Below are positions 46,057-58,607 of a DNA stretch of 64,000 nucleotides, in pieces. The notes beneath the pieces were generated by a model. It saw only the letters and a list, made by a program, of their open reading frames with translations, had not been told where the DNA came from and did no database searches. The position numbers and the translations under genes are program-made. The first letter of the stretch is position 1; every line of letters starts with the position of its first letter. Source of the DNA: Microcebus murinus (taxonomy: Eukaryota; Chordata; Mammalia; Primates; Cheirogaleidae); NCBI RefSeq assembly GCF_040939455.1, contig NC_134120.1, positions 59,253,501 to 59,317,500 of the forward strand, written 5' to 3'.

Positions 46057-46929
46057 AAAGAACACACTTTGTATGATTTCAGTTATTTTGTATTTGTTGA
46101 GGTTTGTTTTATGACACAAGATATGGTCTATCTTGGAATATTAATTGTGGATGCCAGAAAAGAATGTGTATTCTACTGTTGGGTGGAATGTTGTATAAAT
46201 GTTGTTGGTTGGTGGTGTGTTTGAGTTCTTTATCTTTGAGATGCTTTTCTAATTGTTCTATTAGTTGTTGAGGAGAAGTTATCAAAGTCTCCATCTATAA
46301 TTGTGTAGTTGTCTATTTCTTTTTTCATATTTTTCTATTTTTTTCTAAGCATATTTTGCAGATCTGTTGTTTGAGGCATATACATGTGAGATTGATATGT
46401 CTTTTTGACAGACTGGTCCTTTCATTTGGTGGATTGTTCCTCTTACTATTATGTAATTTCCCTCTCTGTACCTAGTAATTTCTTTGCTCTGAAATTTACT
46501 TTATCTAATATTAATATGGCCAGTCCTGCTTTCTTTTAGTTAATCTTTAGATGGTATATCTTTTTCTATCCTTTTACTTTTAACCTATTTATATCATTAT
46601 AACTGAAGTGAGTTTGTTGTAAACAGCATATTATTGGGTCATGTTCTTTAATTCGTTTTGCCAATCTTTGCCTTTAATTGATGTGTTTAGACTATTTACA
46701 TTTAATGTAATCGTGGACCTATTAGGGCTTACATCTGGTTCTTTTTATCCTTGCTTATTCCCTCTGTTTTTAATTTCTCTATTTTGTTATTCCTACTTTC
46801 TAATGGGTCACTTAAACTGTTTTTAGAATTCTATCTTAATATATATCTAGTTTTTTTAAATGTGTCTCTTTTGGTTTTGGGGTTGTTGAATTCTGATTCC
46901 ATTTTGAAAGTAAAGTGGGTTGGATTGTA

Positions 46930-47500
46930 TGTGAGGTGAGAAAGAAAGGGAGAAATTAAGAATATCTTTTAGATATTTGGCCTAAATAACAGGAAGCATG
47001 GAAGAGTCATTAACTGAAGTAAGGAAGAATATGGGAGGAACACATTTGGGTGTGAGGGTAAGATCAGGAGCTCATTTTTGGTCCTGTCAAGTTTGAAATT
47101 TCTATTAGACATCCAAGTGAAGATATTAAATAAGCAGTTTGAGTCTCAAGTGCAGGAGAGTGATCAGGGCTGGCAATACAGATGTGGGAATCATCCACGT
47201 ATAGATAATATACAAAGCCATTAACCTGTTTGAGATCACCTAGAAAGGTTGTATAGATAAAAAGAGAAAAGGTTAGAAGATTAGGCCTGGAGCACTTAAT
47301 CTTTTGCATTCTGAGGATGTAATGAGAAAATAGCAAAGGAGACTTAAGAGGCAGGTGAGGTAGGCAGAAAATCAGTGTGGCGTCCTAGGAGTCAAATGAG
47401 GTAACTAGAGGAATGAGAACAGACCTTTGGGCATACATTGTGGAGGTCATCAGTGACCTTGAGTAGAAGTTTCATTAGAATGTTGCAGGGTGAAGGCTTG
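46930..47500 (-). mobile_element. L2 LINE reverse transcriptase fragment, antisense
   Basis: The minus-strand frame at 47,064-47,336 reads LFIYTTFLGDLKQVNGFVYYLYVDDSHICIASPDHSP, which follows the L2 reverse transcriptase (YADD/YVDD motif and the SPDLSPEL block). It is broken on both sides. Confidence 0.82.
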
Positions 47501-47504
47501 ATTA

Positions 47505-47625
47505 GCATATTAGTCAGAGTTCTTCAGAGACACAGAACCAATAGGAGATAGATAGATAGATAGACAGACAGAGAGATGAGAGGGGATTTATGAAGGAATT
47601 GGTTCACATGTAAATTACTTTATTC
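47505..47625. mobile_element. Old interspersed repeat piece with a GATA run
   Basis: TATTAGTCAGAGTTCTTCAG, CACAGAACCAATAGGAGATA and GGAATTGGTTCACATG form a common mammalian repeat block with an internal (GATA)n at 47,547-47,563. I am not sure of the family name. Confidence 0.55.
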
Positions 47626-49032
47626 TTGAAAAGATATTTTGAACTTTCCTTATATTGTAAGTTCTTGTACATGCTTACATTTTTCTGGAAACATTGCCTA
47701 TAACTCTCAAAGGTCTGAATGTATCTATTTGTATAGCCTTGTTAATGGTTGCTATGGGTATTATATTTTACATGACTTACACAGTGTAATACTGTCATTT
47801 TACCAGTTTGAGCTAAGTATAGAAACATTACCTCTCTTATGTCCCTTTACTCTCAGCCATTTATAATATAATTATCATAAATATTACCTCTACATACATA
47901 GAGAGCCACATTAGACAGCATTATAATTTTTGCTTCTACAATCAAACATAATTTGGAAAACTCAAGAAGAGAAGGAAAGCCTATTGTATTACTCTATATT
48001 TTTGTTATTTCTATTGTTCTTCTTTCCCAGTGTTCCAAGATTCCACCTTTTGTCATTTCCTTTCTGTTTCAGGAACTCCCTCTAGCAATTATTTTAGGTT
48101 AGGTCTGCTGACAACAAATTCTCTTAGTTTTTCTTTGTCTGAGAATGTCTTAATTTTCCCTTTATTCCTGAAGCATATTTTCACTGGATATAGAATTCTG
48201 GGCTGATAGTTCTTTTCTTTCAGCACTTGAAAACTGTTCTAGCCTCCATGGTTTCTGATAAGAAATCTGCTGTAATGTGAATTGTTTTTCCCCTATAGAT
48301 AATATTTAAATTCTCTCTGGGTGCTTTCAAAATGTTTTCTTTGTTTTTGGTTTTTAGAAATTTGACTATGATGTGTCTTGGCATGGATTTCTTATTTAGC
48401 GTTCATTTAGCTTCTTGAATCTTGGTTTATGTCTTTTGCCTAACTGGTAGACTTGTCTTAGCCATTACTTTTTTCAAATACTTTTCAGTCCCACCTTCCT
48501 TCTCCTCTCCTTCTGGAACTCTGATGACATAAGTGTTAGATTTTTTGTTACAGTCCCACATGTTTCTGAAGCTCTGTTGTCTTTGGATTTTTTCAGTCTA
48601 TTTTCTTTCTGTTGTTTAGATTGGATAACACATATCATTCTATCTTTAACTTCACTGATTCTTTCCTCTGTCCTCCCCGTTCTTCTGTTAAGCACATCCA
48701 TTGAATTATTTTGTTATTGTACATTTTATCCTAAATTTTCTATTTAGTTTTTTATATTTTCTATTTCTTTGCTGAGACTTTCTTTTTTAATTTGTTTCTA
48801 GCACATTCATAATTTGTACAATGCAGCATTTTTATGATGGCTGCTTTAAAATGCTTATCAGATAATCATAATATCTGTGTCATCATGGTGTTAGTGTCTA
48901 TTGATTGTCTTTTCTCACTCATCTAGAGATCTTCCTGTTTCTTGGTATAATGAGTGATTTTTTAAATTGAAACTTGGACATTTTGGTGATTATGCTATAA
49001 GACTCCAGATCTTATTTAAATCTTGTGTTTTA
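47626..49032 (-). mobile_element. Old L1/HAL1-like 5' part, antisense
   Basis: TTCCCTTTATTCCTGAAGCA, CACTGGATATAGAATTCTGG, GACTATGATGTGTCTTGGCA and CTTCTCCTCTCCTTCTGGAA are complements of the ORF1/5' part of old L1 or HAL1. Together with 44,440-46,870 and 49,379-50,110 it looks like one old antisense element. Confidence 0.7.
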
Positions 49033-49363
<331 letters not shown>

Positions 49364-49378
49364 AAATCTTGTGTTTTA

Positions 49379-50110
49379 GCAGACCTCTGACACTGCTCCA
49401 GCAGGAGAAGACAGACGCTGCCTTGTCACTGCCAGATGGGAGTAGAAGTCCAGAAGTCCAATTTCTCCAACAGCCTCCACCGATGCCCAGGTGAGGGGAA
49501 GGTGTTCCTTTTTACTGCTGTGTATGGATGGGAATATAGGCATTTCACTAAGCCTCCACTGATACTACCCTCCCTGGAGGGGGAGGGGTGCCTCATTATT
49601 GCTCCCTGCATGATTCCTGGAGAAGGTGGCCTCTTTACTGCTGAGCAGCGGTTGATTCCTCTCCCCTGACACCACCCACCAAGGAGGCAAAAGGCGCCTT
49701 GTGACTACCGAGGGGGAGTTGAAGTCCAGGCTCTCCACGCAGTCTCCACTGGTATGGTAGCATGTCAGGGTGGGAGGGCTATGCTTTGTTCTCATCACCC
49801 AGCAGGGATAAAAGTCCTGGCTCCTAACTTGGCTTTCTCTGACATGACCCCAGTGACGGGAGCATAGATTAGAGTACCTCATTATAGCCTGGCAAGAATA
49901 GAAGTCTAGACTCTCCACACAGCTTTTGTTCATGGTGGGGGTATAATCTTTTCTGTGGTGTTTGGCCGGAGTAGAGCAGCTATTATCTAAAAGTTTTATG
50001 TCTTGCTAGACTGCCTCTTTCCTGGGTCTTTGGCTGCAAAGAGCAGGCTTTGATGAGGCCTTTAATCATTTTGCCTTTTTCTCTATGTCTTTCAGGGTCT
50101 TTTTATGCTT
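49379..50110 (-). mobile_element. Old L1/HAL1-like 5' UTR with tandem motif, antisense
   Basis: The motif GAAGTCCAGGCTCTCCAC, in worn forms, recurs at about 49,446, 49,720, 49,810 and 49,901, the last three at a spacing near 90 bp. It is followed by the CCACTG/ACACCAC type. This matches my memory of old L1 5' UTR arrays. Confidence 0.6.
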
Positions 50111-50115
50111 GTTTT

Positions 50116-50430
50116 TTTGTTTTGTTTTGTTTTTTAAGATAGGGTCTCACTGTGTCACCCAGGCTGAAGTGCAGTGACACAATCATAGCTCATTGCAACC
50201 TCCAACTCCTGTGATCAAATGAACTGTGATCAACTCCTGCCTCAGCCTCCCAAGTAGCTGGGACTACAGGCGTGCACCACCACACCTGGCTAATTTTTTT
50301 ATTTTTATTTTTTGTAGAGACAGAAGCTTGCTCTTGCTCAGGCTGGTCTCAAATTCCTGGCCTCGGGTGATTCTAACACCTCAACCTCCCAAAGTGTTGG
50401 GATTACAGATGTGGGCCACTGTGCCCAGCC
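50116..50430 (-). mobile_element. Old dimeric Alu, antisense, with target duplication
   Basis: T-rich tail, GATAGGGTCTCACTGTGTCA to GGGCCACTGTGCCCAGCC. The flanks TTTTATGCTTGTTTT and TTCTTATGCTTGTTTT form the target duplication. Confidence 0.9.
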
Positions 50431-51134
50431 TTCTTATGCTTGTTTTATATATAATTTCTAGGAGTTTTAGTTGTATTTTGCAGAAAGAATAGGGAAAAGT
50501 ACATCTACTAAAGCTTTCTAGAAGCAGAATAGAAGATATTTTTAATATAATCAAATGTATTGGTCTTATTCTATAACTTTTAATTTTGAGTAATAGAAAA
50601 GATGTCTCCATGTCAAGGTTGCAAAGAAACTTGCCATGTTTTCTTCCAGTATTTTTATGATTTCATTTTTAAAATTTAAATTTTTGGCCTATTTAAAACT
50701 TATCTTCATGAGCAGTGTGAAGTATGACTCCAACCTTATATTTTTCCAGATGGCTACCCAGTTATTTCAGCAGCTGCTGCTATCTAATATACAGAAATTC
50801 ATAATTATTATATCTTTGCTATGAATTATAGCTTCTACCATCATAAAGTGTCCTTCTTTAGTTCAGTCAACACTTCTGTATAAATTCCATCTTTTCTCTG
50901 ATATTAAAAACACAACCCTAATTTATTTGTTTACTTACGTATCTGCATTGACTGACGTGTCTTTAGCCTTTCATTTTGGCTTTTCTGGCACTCTAGCATA
51001 TGGCACAGGGCTGGATTCTACTTTGTGAGCTAATCTGAAAATCTCTTTTAAAACATGAGTTAAGTACATTTATGTTTATTGGTATGAAATAAATTTGTTC
51101 TTAGTTTTGCCATATAATGTTGTGCTTGCTTTCT

Positions 51135-51135
51135 G

Positions 51136-51204
<69 letters not shown>
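51135..51204 (+). repeat. (TA)n(CA)n(TA)n compound microsatellite
   Basis: TA, then CA, then TA dinucleotides directly beside the poly(T) of the antisense Alu. Confidence 0.95.
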
Positions 51205-51530
<326 letters not shown>

Positions 51531-52211
51531 ACTCTCTGTATATATTTTAAGTACGTAGTCTTATATTTCAGTATATTACAGTATGTATATTTCAGTATGC
51601 AGTCTATTTTCTTTACTCATTTCATCATTGTTCTAAATTTTAGAAGGTCTGTATTTTTATTTTAGTGGTTCCTAGATTACGTGTTAGATTAAATGTTAAG
51701 TCTTATATAACAATTTTTCCCCTTTTTATAGACAGTATCCATTGTTTCCCTACTAAAAAGAGAAAGAAAAAAATTTTTTTTAGCTTCTAGCCTCTTTCTT
51801 CTCATTCCCCTTCCTCTCCTCTACCTCTCAACTTTAGACATGAGTGTTATCGTTTTTTACCTTTGTTTACCTTAAATATGCTTAAAATTCTACTTGATTT
51901 GCTGATTTTTAAAATGTCCTTTATCTATATTGCATTTGAGGCAATCAGCAAAATTATTCTACTTTCTTGTCCTCTTTTCCTCCCATGATTTTGAAAGTTG
52001 ATTATATCTGTGTCATCAGGACATGTAACATTCACATTAGACTCTGTTGTCCCTCGCGCTTGCCTCATAGCGTTAGCTCTACAGTCACTTGCATTCGACG
52101 TTCGCCATCTGATCTCTCCCTGCGGTTTCTCGGCATCTTTTATCTGGTCACACCTCATCCCAGGTGGATTCCTCTACAAGTGCTCATGGGAACAATACTG
52201 GTAAAGGTTCT

Positions 52212-52328
52212 CAAATATTTAAATATTAATTATTATTAATTATAATTAATAATGTTATTATTATTATTTTTAATTAATATTTTAATTAATAATTAATATT
52301 AAATATTAATGATATTAAAAAATAAATT
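52212..52328 (+). repeat. AT-only low-complexity stretch
   Basis: About 117 bases, nearly all A or T, built from ATTAAT, TATTAA and TTATTA words with many small palindromes. Confidence 0.9.
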
Positions 52329-52769
52329 TGTTTGTAGGCTTTTTACTTGAAGTTTAGCTTAGCCAGACAAGCCTTGGCTCACATTTTCTTTTACTGAATT
52401 TCTTGTGGATGTTATTTGACTGTCTTCTGACTTTGAATGTTAATGTGAAGAAGTGTGAGGCCAACCTGATCTTATTTTTCTCAAGTAATATTTTTTCCTG
52501 ACTGTGAAAGATTCTTTCTTCATCTTCAAAGTGTATTCATTTTCTAGGCCATGATTCAGTGCTGACATTCTGTGGCAATTTTCTCTGAAATCCAGTGTGC
52601 TTTCTCAACATATGGATTAAAAAATATTTCTTTCAGGAAAACTTTCTTAAATTGTATTTTCAAATATGTATTTTGACTCACTCAGTTTTCTTCTTTGTAG
52701 ATTCCAATTATGTATATATTGGGTCTCCCTGGCCTATTTTCTGTACCTATCACTTTCTCTCTGTTAAAA

Positions 52770-54090
52770 GATAATTTTTCATTTTTATTGTGATAAAATA
52801 TACATAACATAACATTTAACATTTTAACCGTTTTTAAATGTAAAGTTCAGTGGCATTAAATACATTCATAGCATTATGTAACCATCACCAGAACTCTCCA
52901 TCTCCAGAACTTTTTTATCATCCCAAACTGAAACTCTGTATCCATTAAACACTAATTCCTCATTTTCTTCTGCCCCTAGCCTCTGGGAACCACTGTTCTA
53001 CTTTCTATCTCTGTGAATTTGACTACTCTAGCTACCTCATATAAGTGGAGCCGTACAATATTTGTCTTTTCGTGACCGGCTTATTTCACTTAGCATAATG
53101 TGTTTGAGGTCATCCATATTGTACCATGTGTCAGAATTTCATTTGTTTTTTAGACTTAATAATATTGCATTGTATGGATGTACCACATTTGGTTCACTCT
53201 TTCATCCATTGATGGACATTTGGGCAGCTTCCGCCTTTTGGCTACTGTGAATAATGCTGCTATGAACACAGGTGTACAAATATCTGTTTAAGTCCCCGAT
53301 TTCAATTTTTTGTCTGTATATACTCAGAAGTGGAATTGCTGAATCAACTGGTAATTCTATGTTTAATTTTTTGAGGTACCTCCATACTATTTTCCACAGT
53401 GGTTGCACCATTTTACATTCCCATCCACAATGCACAAGGGTCTCAATTTCTCCACATCCACACCAACACCTGTTTTCTCCTTTTTTTATAATAACCATCC
53501 TAAAGGATATAAAGTGACATTTCATTGTTGCTTTGATTTGCATTTCCCTAATGATTAGTGATTTTGAGCATCTTTGCATATGTTTGTTGGCATTTATTTA
53601 ATATATATCTTCTTTAGAGAAATATCTATATAAGACCTTTGCTCATTTTTAATAGGGTTGTTTGTTCCTGTTACTGAATTTTAGGAGTTCTGTGTATGTT
53701 CTGAATATTAATCCCTTACCAGATATGTGATTTGCAAATATTTTCTCACCTTTTACTTTGTTGCATAAAAGTCCTTTGATCCATAAAAGTTTTTAATTTT
53801 GATGAAATCTAATTTATCTACTTTTTCTTTTGTTGCTTTTGCCTTTGGTGTCATACCCAAGAAATCATTGCCAAATCCAGAAGATTCTTGCCACTATTTT
53901 CATCTAAGACTTTTATCATTTTGACTCTTACCTTTAGATTTTTTTACCCATTTTGCCTTAATTTTTGTATATGATGTTAGATAAGAGCCCATCTCCATTC
54001 TTTTGCATGTGTATCCAGTTTTCCCAGCACCATTTGCTGAAAAGACTGTTCTTTTCCTATTAAATGATCTTGGCGCTCTTGTTAAAACAG
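52770..54090 (-). mobile_element. Old L1 3' half, antisense
   Basis: 3' UTR complement (52,770-53,200) then ORF2 end. The minus-strand frame at 53,202-53,579 keeps the L1 Cys-rich motif CWCGCGEIETLVHCGWEC and the [13 protein letters not shown] block. Source of the 93-bp copy lies at 53,070-53,162. Confidence 0.88.
53070..53162 (+). repeat. 93-bp direct duplication, source copy
   Basis: From TCGTGACCGG to GACTTAATAA. It belongs in context to the old antisense L1: L1 3' text runs on smoothly on both sides. It is identical, base for base, to 54,676-54,768. Confidence 0.95.
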
Positions 54091-54253
54091 ATTTTTTTCT
54101 GAAGAGGAAAATTATGACTTCATAAAAAATAAAATAAATACATTTAAAATATTTATTTAACTCATTAATGAATAATAAAAATCAATAAGATATTACAACA
54201 GTTTAAAAGAGAATTTGAAGAACAGAAATATATATGGACCATGAAAATAATTT

Positions 54254-54257
<4 letters not shown>

Positions 54258-54304
<47 letters not shown>
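54258..54304 (+). repeat. (TA)n microsatellite
   Basis: About 22 TA units, followed by short TACATA and CACACA variants. Confidence 0.95.
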
Positions 54305-54310
<6 letters not shown>

Positions 54311-54344
54311 CACACATACACAAAATTGACCCTTTTTTTGGTGG

Positions 54345-54880
54345 AGTATGTATTAGTTCCCTATTGCTCCTGTAACAAATTACCACTTATTTATCAGCTT
54401 AAAACATAAAATTTATTATCTTGCAGTTCTGGTGATCAGAAGCCTGAAACAGGTTGGCAGGGCCGAGTTCCTCCTAGAAGCTAAAAGAATCTGTTCTTCT
54501 GTCTTTTCCAGAACCAGGCTATCCTCATTCTCTGGCTCATGACCCTGACCTCTCCAACCTCTGCTTCCACTGTCACATCTTCCTGTCTAACCCCAGCCCT
54601 CCTACCTCCCTCTTACATCAACAGGACCCTTGTGATCACACTGGACCCTCCTGGATAATTCAGGGCAATCTCCTCTCGTGACCGGCTTATTTCACTTAGC
54701 ATAATGTGTTTGAGGTCATCCATATTGTACCATGTGTCAGAATTTCATTTGTTTTTTAGACTTAATAAGTCTAAAGTTCTTTAAGTTCATATGCAAAGTC
54801 TCTTTTGCCATGGAAACGGTTACAGGGATTCACATGTGGACTACTTTGGGGGTCCATCATCCTGCCTACTACAATGAGGG
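54345..54880 (-). mobile_element. MaLR-type LTR, antisense, with a foreign 93-bp insert
   Basis: TTAGTTCCCTATTGCTCCTG, CTTGCAGTTCTGGTGATCAG, TTGGCAGGGCCGAGTTCCTC, GACCCTCCTGGATAATTCAG and, after the insert, CATATGCAAAGTCTCTTTTG and GGTCCATCATCCTGCCTACT are in order. The 93-bp block at 54,676-54,768 does not belong to it. Confidence 0.78.
54676..54768 (+). repeat. 93-bp direct duplication, inserted copy
   Basis: Perfect copy of 53,070-53,162, placed between CAATCTCCTC and GTCTAAAGTT of the MaLR. No poly(A) and no target duplication accompany it. Confidence 0.95.
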
Positions 54881-55680
54881 ATCAAGTGTTCCCTCCACCG
54901 GAAAGAATTAATTTGCGCATCTACAGAGAAAAATCATTTGCATTGCTGTTGGTTATCTCCAATTTACAAAGGTATAAAATAGCACAAAGACAATGAAAGG
55001 TACAAACTCAGAAGCAGGTAATCCAAAAGGGGACACTTACTTTTCCACTGTGCTCCAAAGCGTGGTTTCCATTAAGGGTACCCAATAATCCTTTTGGTCC
55101 ATTTCAAAGTCTTCCACAGCTTTTCCTGAAATTTCCAACCTGTTTTATCCCTTTATTTCTATGTAATGTTTTTTCCTAACCTCATATACCTTACTGCATT
55201 TTCTGCTGTCTACTTTTTCTTGAGCTCTGTTCAATTTCATTCTTCATTTCTGAAATGGGTTTGTCTTTTCCATTTCTGTCCTAACCTCTACCAGTCCATA
55301 ATGTCCACCTGATTTCTGGTCATCTCCTCCTCTGTTTGGCTATTTCTATTCTGAGTTTTGAATATCTGATTTGCAGTCTTTCTTTATAGTTGTGACTACT
55401 TCTTTGAGGTCTTTTTCCTAATATATGTTGGAAAGTTGGATGCAATTTTCCTCCACTTTGGCAGTATTTTTCTGATGTCCATTTTCTTCATTTACAGGGA
55501 AACTCTGCTGCTCCTCTTTGGGGTTTCCCTGTGGTATGCTATATAAATTTGAAGTTATGCTTACTTGATTACTGATATTGGGGTGAGTTTTACATTCCTG
55601 GACCAGCTATTAGGAGAATCCTGGGTATTGGTGGTGTTGAGGGACATGCCTTCAAGGCATCTTCCTCTATAGCTGTGAAG
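54881..55680. other. AT-rich DNA, no gene seen
   Basis: Only short frames. The stretch 55,130-55,530 has the look of worn antisense LINE text but I cannot place it. Confidence 0.4.
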
Positions 55681-55710
55681 AACAGTTTCTTTACCTGTTT
55701 CTTTCTGCCT

Positions 55711-55843
55711 TTTTTTTTTTTCCTTTTTTGAGACAGATCTTACTATGTTACCCAAGCTGGCCTCAAACTTAGACTCAAGCAATCTTCCCACCTCAGCTTC
55801 ACAAGTAGCTAGGACTACAGGGACATGTCACCATGCCTGGCTG
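55711..55843 (-). mobile_element. Short Alu monomer, antisense
   Basis: Poly(T), GAGACAGATCTTACTATGTT to CATGTCACCATGCCTGGCT, about 130 bp. ACAGTTTCTTTACCT (55,682) and ACAGTTTCTTTTACCT (55,845) flank it. Confidence 0.82.
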
Positions 55844-55904
55844 ACAGTTTCTTTTACCTATGGCTCTGCTGAGCCAGGCCACCTGTCTGGAAGCGGTCCT
55901 CCCT

Positions 55905-55995
55905 AATTCACAAATACATGGAAATCAAACAACATACTCCTGAATAACCAATGGCTCAAAAAATGTATCTTAAGGGAAATCAAAAATTACTTTGA
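55905..55995 (+). mobile_element. Old L1 ORF2, host of the second L1, left part
   Basis: CACAAATACATGGAAATCAA, ACAACATACTCCTGAATAAC and AGGGAAATCAAAAATTACTT are from the endonuclease-RT linker of ORF2. The same L1 continues at 62,666. Confidence 0.8.
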
Positions 55996-56002
55996 AGTGG
56001 AG

Positions 56003-56010
56003 CAAGATGG
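56003..56010 (+). promoter_or_regulatory. YY1-like site at the L1 5' end
   Basis: CAAGATGG within the first 15 bases, the position at which L1 promoters carry a YY1 site that fixes the transcription start. The younger L1 lacks it. Confidence 0.6.
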
Positions 56011-57518
56011 CAGATGAGAAACACCACCAGACAGAGTGTCTCTGTAGAAAAGGCAGATTCTAGGAGAAATTAGAAGAAAAAAGCAAGCAGATGAGAATAC
56101 ATCAGAGGAGGGTCATAAGGAGGATTACCTAAGACCACAGGAGGCTCCACGAGAAGAGGCTGCGGAGGAGAACTGGAAGCAGAGACCTCCCAAGTAGTCT
56201 GGAGAGCAGTGGCAAGGGTAGGTGGAGCAGTTAACTTTCCCCTCCCCTGCATCTCGGACTGCTGGTGGGCTCCCAAGCAGGTGGAGAGACCTGCGGACAC
56301 CAGCCCAGAGATGGCCACCGCCAGTGAGCGGTAAGCCTGTAGCAGACGTGGCACCAGGATCCCAACTCCCGCAGGGCACTTCCCTGTGCACAGACCCGAG
56401 CTGCGCGGCAGGCGCCATATTGCCTCATTATCCCCTCCCCCATCCCTATCTGTGGCTGCTGAGAGAGACAGTATAGCCACCAACCAGGGGAACCTCCAGG
56501 GACCTTCCCTTTTGGGGCCCTACAGCTGACTGAGGGGAACTCAGATGGTGAGCTCCCTACCCGCCAGCCCTCCCAGGTGCTGCTGGCACGGTGATCCCAG
56601 GAGAACAGGGCAGACCCTGAAGCTGAGAGACATAGACCCAGCCTGGGCTACCCATGGGTGAATTAGGGCTGGCACCCCTCTTCCTAGTGGGGTTAGGGGT
56701 TGAATTCTGGGGCCCAGAGGTCAGACCTGCAGAGCAGATCCTGTGCACCCAGGTCTCGCATTGTCCAGGACACAGAGGGATATACGTGAACAGCCTACTG
56801 AGGTGTGTGTGCCTCCAGGGGCGGATCAGCGTCCTAGAGGGCAACTCTCCTCCCACAGGGAGGCCGTGCACCCAGCCAGGTGGCAATCCTGTGCAGGGAA
56901 CCTCCTGGCCAGCATCACAGTCAGGGGAGGCCCGGTGGCATGAGGTCTGGCCTGCTGGCAGAGGCCCAGGAGTAGCCGCAGAGTTGGGGAGGGTGGAAAG
57001 AAGCGAGGCCCGCTCCAGACTGCAGGTCTCAGACAGCCCCACCCCCACACGCAGACTTTCTGACTGAGCGGGGCCATTCCAGCTGCTCGCTGACAGCTTT
57101 TCCAGAAGCAGAGAACACACCTTTGACACCCGCTAACAGCATTGGTGGTACCTGAGGGCAGGCTTCCCAACCCAGCTCTGCCCAGACTCATTCCTAGACC
57201 AGCCCTCACTGAGGGGGAGAAAAGGACACACCTGGAAGTCCCAGGGCCCCACCCACCACCTGAGGCACTAGAATTCCTCTCCTGAGGAACAAGAACTGGA
57301 TACAAGACCCAAAAGCAACAGTGTAGCCTGTTCCTCCGAGCAAGCACCACCTACAGACAGGGAGGATGTGCTGCACACCCTTTTCACGGCAAATACTGAC
57401 TCATCAAACAGGGTTGGTCCAATCTCACCCACAAATACCACCTACCAGCTCAGAGACTAAACAGTGCGTGTCAATACCCAAACAAAAACCTAAAGGCAAG
57501 AAGCAACAACTGACCCAG

Positions 57519-58514
57519 ATGGGAAGAAACCAGCAAAGGAACTCTGGAAATATGAAGAGCCAAATGGAAAACACACCCCCAAAGAAAAGCACCAGCTCCT
57601 TAGAAATGGACACCAACAAAAATTAGACAACCAAAATGACAGAAGAGGAATTTCGAATGTGGATCATAAGAAAATTCAATGACCTGCAAGAACAACTGGA
57701 TAACCAACACAAAGAAAACACAAAAAGACTCCAGAACCTGGAACAAAAATTCACTAAAGAAATCAATACAATGAAGAAAAGACTAATGGACCTCCTGGAA
57801 ATGAAGAATCAATTGACAGAACTACAAAACACAGTGGAAAGCCTCAAGAACAGGGTGGATCAAACAGAAGAAAGAATCTCAGAGATTGAAGATAATACCT
57901 TCCAATTAAATAAACCAGTCACAGAGATAGAACAGAGAAACAAGACAAAAGAGCAAAGCCTACAAGAGATGTGGCATTATGTGAAGAACCCTAATGTGAG
58001 GGTCATAGGGTTACCAGAAGGGGAAGAAGAAAACACTCAAGGGTTGGATAAGCTATTTGAAGATATAATAGAGGAAAATTCCTCAGGCCTTGCTAAAAAT
58101 CTCAATATCCAAATTCAAGAAGCTCAGAGGACCCCTGGGAGATTCAATGCAAACAGGAAGACGTCGCCACATGCAGTCATCAGACTGACCAAAATATCAA
58201 CTAAAGAGGCCCTTCTAAGAGCTGTAAGATGAAAGAAGCAAGTAACATACAAAGGAAAGCCAATTCGAATAATGCCAGGCTTCTCTAATGAAACTTTACA
58301 ATCAAGGAGAGACCGGGGCCCCATTCTCACTCTTCTGAAACAGAATAATGCCCAGCCTAGAATCTTACTCCCTTAAAAATTAAGTTTTATATATGAAATA
58401 GAAATCAAGACATTCTCAGATAAGCAGAGACTGAGGGAATTCACCAAGACAAAACTAGCTCTTCAAGAAGTACTCAAAACAGTATTACCCACAGATCAGC
58501 ACAGTAAACACTAA
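57519..58514 (+). pseudogene. L1 ORF1, three stops, no indels
   Basis: A 331-codon frame from MGRNQQRNSG to the natural stop at 58,512 keeps its phase throughout. In-frame stops lie at codons 36 (57,624), 238 (58,230) and 286 (58,374). Coiled coil, RRM (NVRVIGLPEGEE) and C-terminal domain are recognisable. It supplies the reference for the lost tail of the younger ORF1. Confidence 0.9.
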
Positions 58515-58607
58515 TGAATGTAAATCTACTCAAAAACTAAAGACCAAAGCCCAGATACCACAATGGCTCAAGACAGAAAACAAAGCAACAAAGTTCAAAC
58601 CAACATA

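Noticed and set aside
47064..47336. A 90-codon minus-strand frame with YVDD as a viral polymerase remnant
   Set aside because: The surrounding residues fit the L2 LINE reverse transcriptase, not a retroviral one.
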